This document shows, in pieces, positions 5,119-5,514 of a stretch of DNA of 5,514 nt (the first letter of the stretch is position 1; every line of letters starts with the position of its first letter). The stretch comes from an uncultured Clostridia bacterium (GTDB lineage: Bacteria; Bacillota; Clostridia; Oscillospirales; Ruminococcaceae), in contig CANQKG010000105.1 in the NCBI GenBank assembly GCA_947624425.1, positions 1 through 5,514 on the forward strand. The letters are read 5' to 3'. A program made the translations under genes and the position numbers. The notes below the pieces were generated by a model that was not told the DNA's origin, did no database searches, and worked only from the letters and a program-made list of their open reading frames with translations.

Positions 5119-5514
5119 TCCTGTTCCTCCTCCGCCTGGTGTGCCAGCTCCTCCCGCTTGCGGCGGGTCGCCTCGTACATATCTTCGATCGTCAGCACCG
5201 GGATCTCCTCCTCCTCGGGAAGCGCCTCCAGCTCCACCGGTTCCTCCGGTGTGACCAGCGCCGTGAGATCGATACTGCTTTCGGGCATCATATGCTCGGC
5301 GGTCAGCTCTTTCCGGATCTGCCGCCGCCGCACCACCCGCCGCAGCGAGATGCTTCCGCAAAACAGCGCCAAACAGACCGCCAGCCAGCAGCCGCCAAGC
5401 CAGTACCACAGGTAGTCCTCGCCGCCCGGCAGCACGCTCAAAAAGGCGTCCGGCGCCGACGGCAGAGCGCGATGCCAGATCACCCGCCCAATCAGGTTTG
5501 CCTCCGGAACCGCC
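5115..5514 (-). CDS. Unrecognised single-pass membrane protein, C-terminal part (runs off the right edge)
   Basis: Function not recognised. The reading frame stays open to the window's right edge, giving 132 visible residues. A GTG at 5483 could be read as a start but has no properly spaced Shine-Dalgarno site, so the gene most likely begins outside the window. Visible layout: about 33 residues with no clear pattern; one hydrophobic segment at visible residues ~34-56 (Trp/Leu/Cys-rich); a strongly basic stretch just after it (RRVVRRRQIRK); then a tail rich in Glu and Pro, including PEEPVELEALPEEEE, ending in a charged, probably helical segment with EEEQE at the terminus. By the positive-inside rule the acidic tail should be cytoplasmic and the N-terminal part outside, which is inference. 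Its TGA overlaps the glyQS start codon (ATGA), so the two are probably translationally coupled. It could be the anchor of a longer extracellular or secretion-related protein; no domain visible here decides this. Confidence 0.75.
   Translation of the reverse strand, partial: AVPEANLIGRVIWHRALPSAPDAFLSVLPGGEDYLWYWLGGCWLAVCLALFCGSISLRRVVRRRQIRKELTAEHMMPESSIDLTALVTPEEPVELEALPEEEEIPVLTIEDMYEATRRKREELAHQAEEEQE
5126..5130 (-). promoter_or_regulatory. Ribosome binding site of glyQS
   Basis: GGAGG on the minus strand lies 7 nt before the ATG at 5118, inside the last codons of the upstream membrane-protein gene. It fixes the glyQS start at 5118. The frame itself stays open much further upstream, to about 5409, where it reads antisense-like low-complexity sequence in another frame of the membrane-protein gene. 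Confidence 0.85.

Noticed and set aside
5118..5409. Upstream extension of the glyQS frame by about 97 codons
   Set aside because: The extension overlaps the membrane-protein gene in another frame, reads as Gly/Ala/Arg-rich low-complexity sequence, and lacks the support that the GGAGG-preceded ATG at 5118 has.
3019..5415. A very long open frame (about 800 codons) on the plus strand
   Set aside because: It lies entirely antisense to glyQS, most of ktrB and part of the membrane-protein gene, all of which have clear family motifs and ribosome binding sites. Its composition (rich in Arg, His, Gln, Pro) is typical of antisense frames in GC-rich coding DNA, and no domain is recognisable.

Overview
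The window is chromosomal housekeeping DNA. All six supported genes lie on the minus strand and read from right to left. Strong Shine-Dalgarno sites (GGAGG types) precede nearly every gene. The glycyl-tRNA synthetase is the single-chain dimeric type, the K+ transporter is of the KtrAB kind, the coding GC content is fairly high and genes are very tightly spaced. Together these suggest a Clostridia-type Firmicute, perhaps an Oscillospiraceae-like gut bacterium. The lineage is inference; nothing in the window proves it.

Layout in the direction of transcription. (1) The C-terminal part of an unrecognised single-pass membrane protein with a very acidic tail enters from the right edge and ends at 5115. 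(2) Its TGA overlaps the ATG of glyQS (5118-3739), encoding glycine--tRNA ligase. (3) After 18 nt comes ktrB (3720-2365, GTG start), the membrane subunit of a Ktr/Trk K+ uptake system. (4) After 11 nt comes ktrA (2353-1712), its RCK regulatory subunit. These four look like one operon whose promoter lies outside the window. (5) A sigma-A-like promoter follows directly after ktrA, with a 7-bp dyad inside its spacer. It should drive trpS (1629-619), tryptophan--tRNA ligase. (6) After 18 nt comes a small XRE-family DNA-binding protein (600-265). A strong bidirectional intrinsic terminator (206-234) closes this unit.

The last 200 nt at the left edge hold no convincing gene but are rich in self-complementarity. 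A 138-nt inverted-repeat element (50-187) has arms that match except for a hairpin inserted in one of them. A further hairpin lies at 35-52 and a promoter-like TTGACA on the minus strand at 125-130. This is the most interesting non-coding part: it could be a small structured RNA ending at the shared terminator, a MITE-like repeat, or the leader of a gene beyond the left edge.

Functionally the window joins two aminoacyl-tRNA synthetases, one K+ channel/gate pair and one probable transcription regulator. The KtrB/KtrA pairing is a real functional unit. The linkage of synthetases with K+ uptake is probably only shared housekeeping expression. No defence system, mobile enzyme, CRISPR array, tRNA or rRNA was seen.
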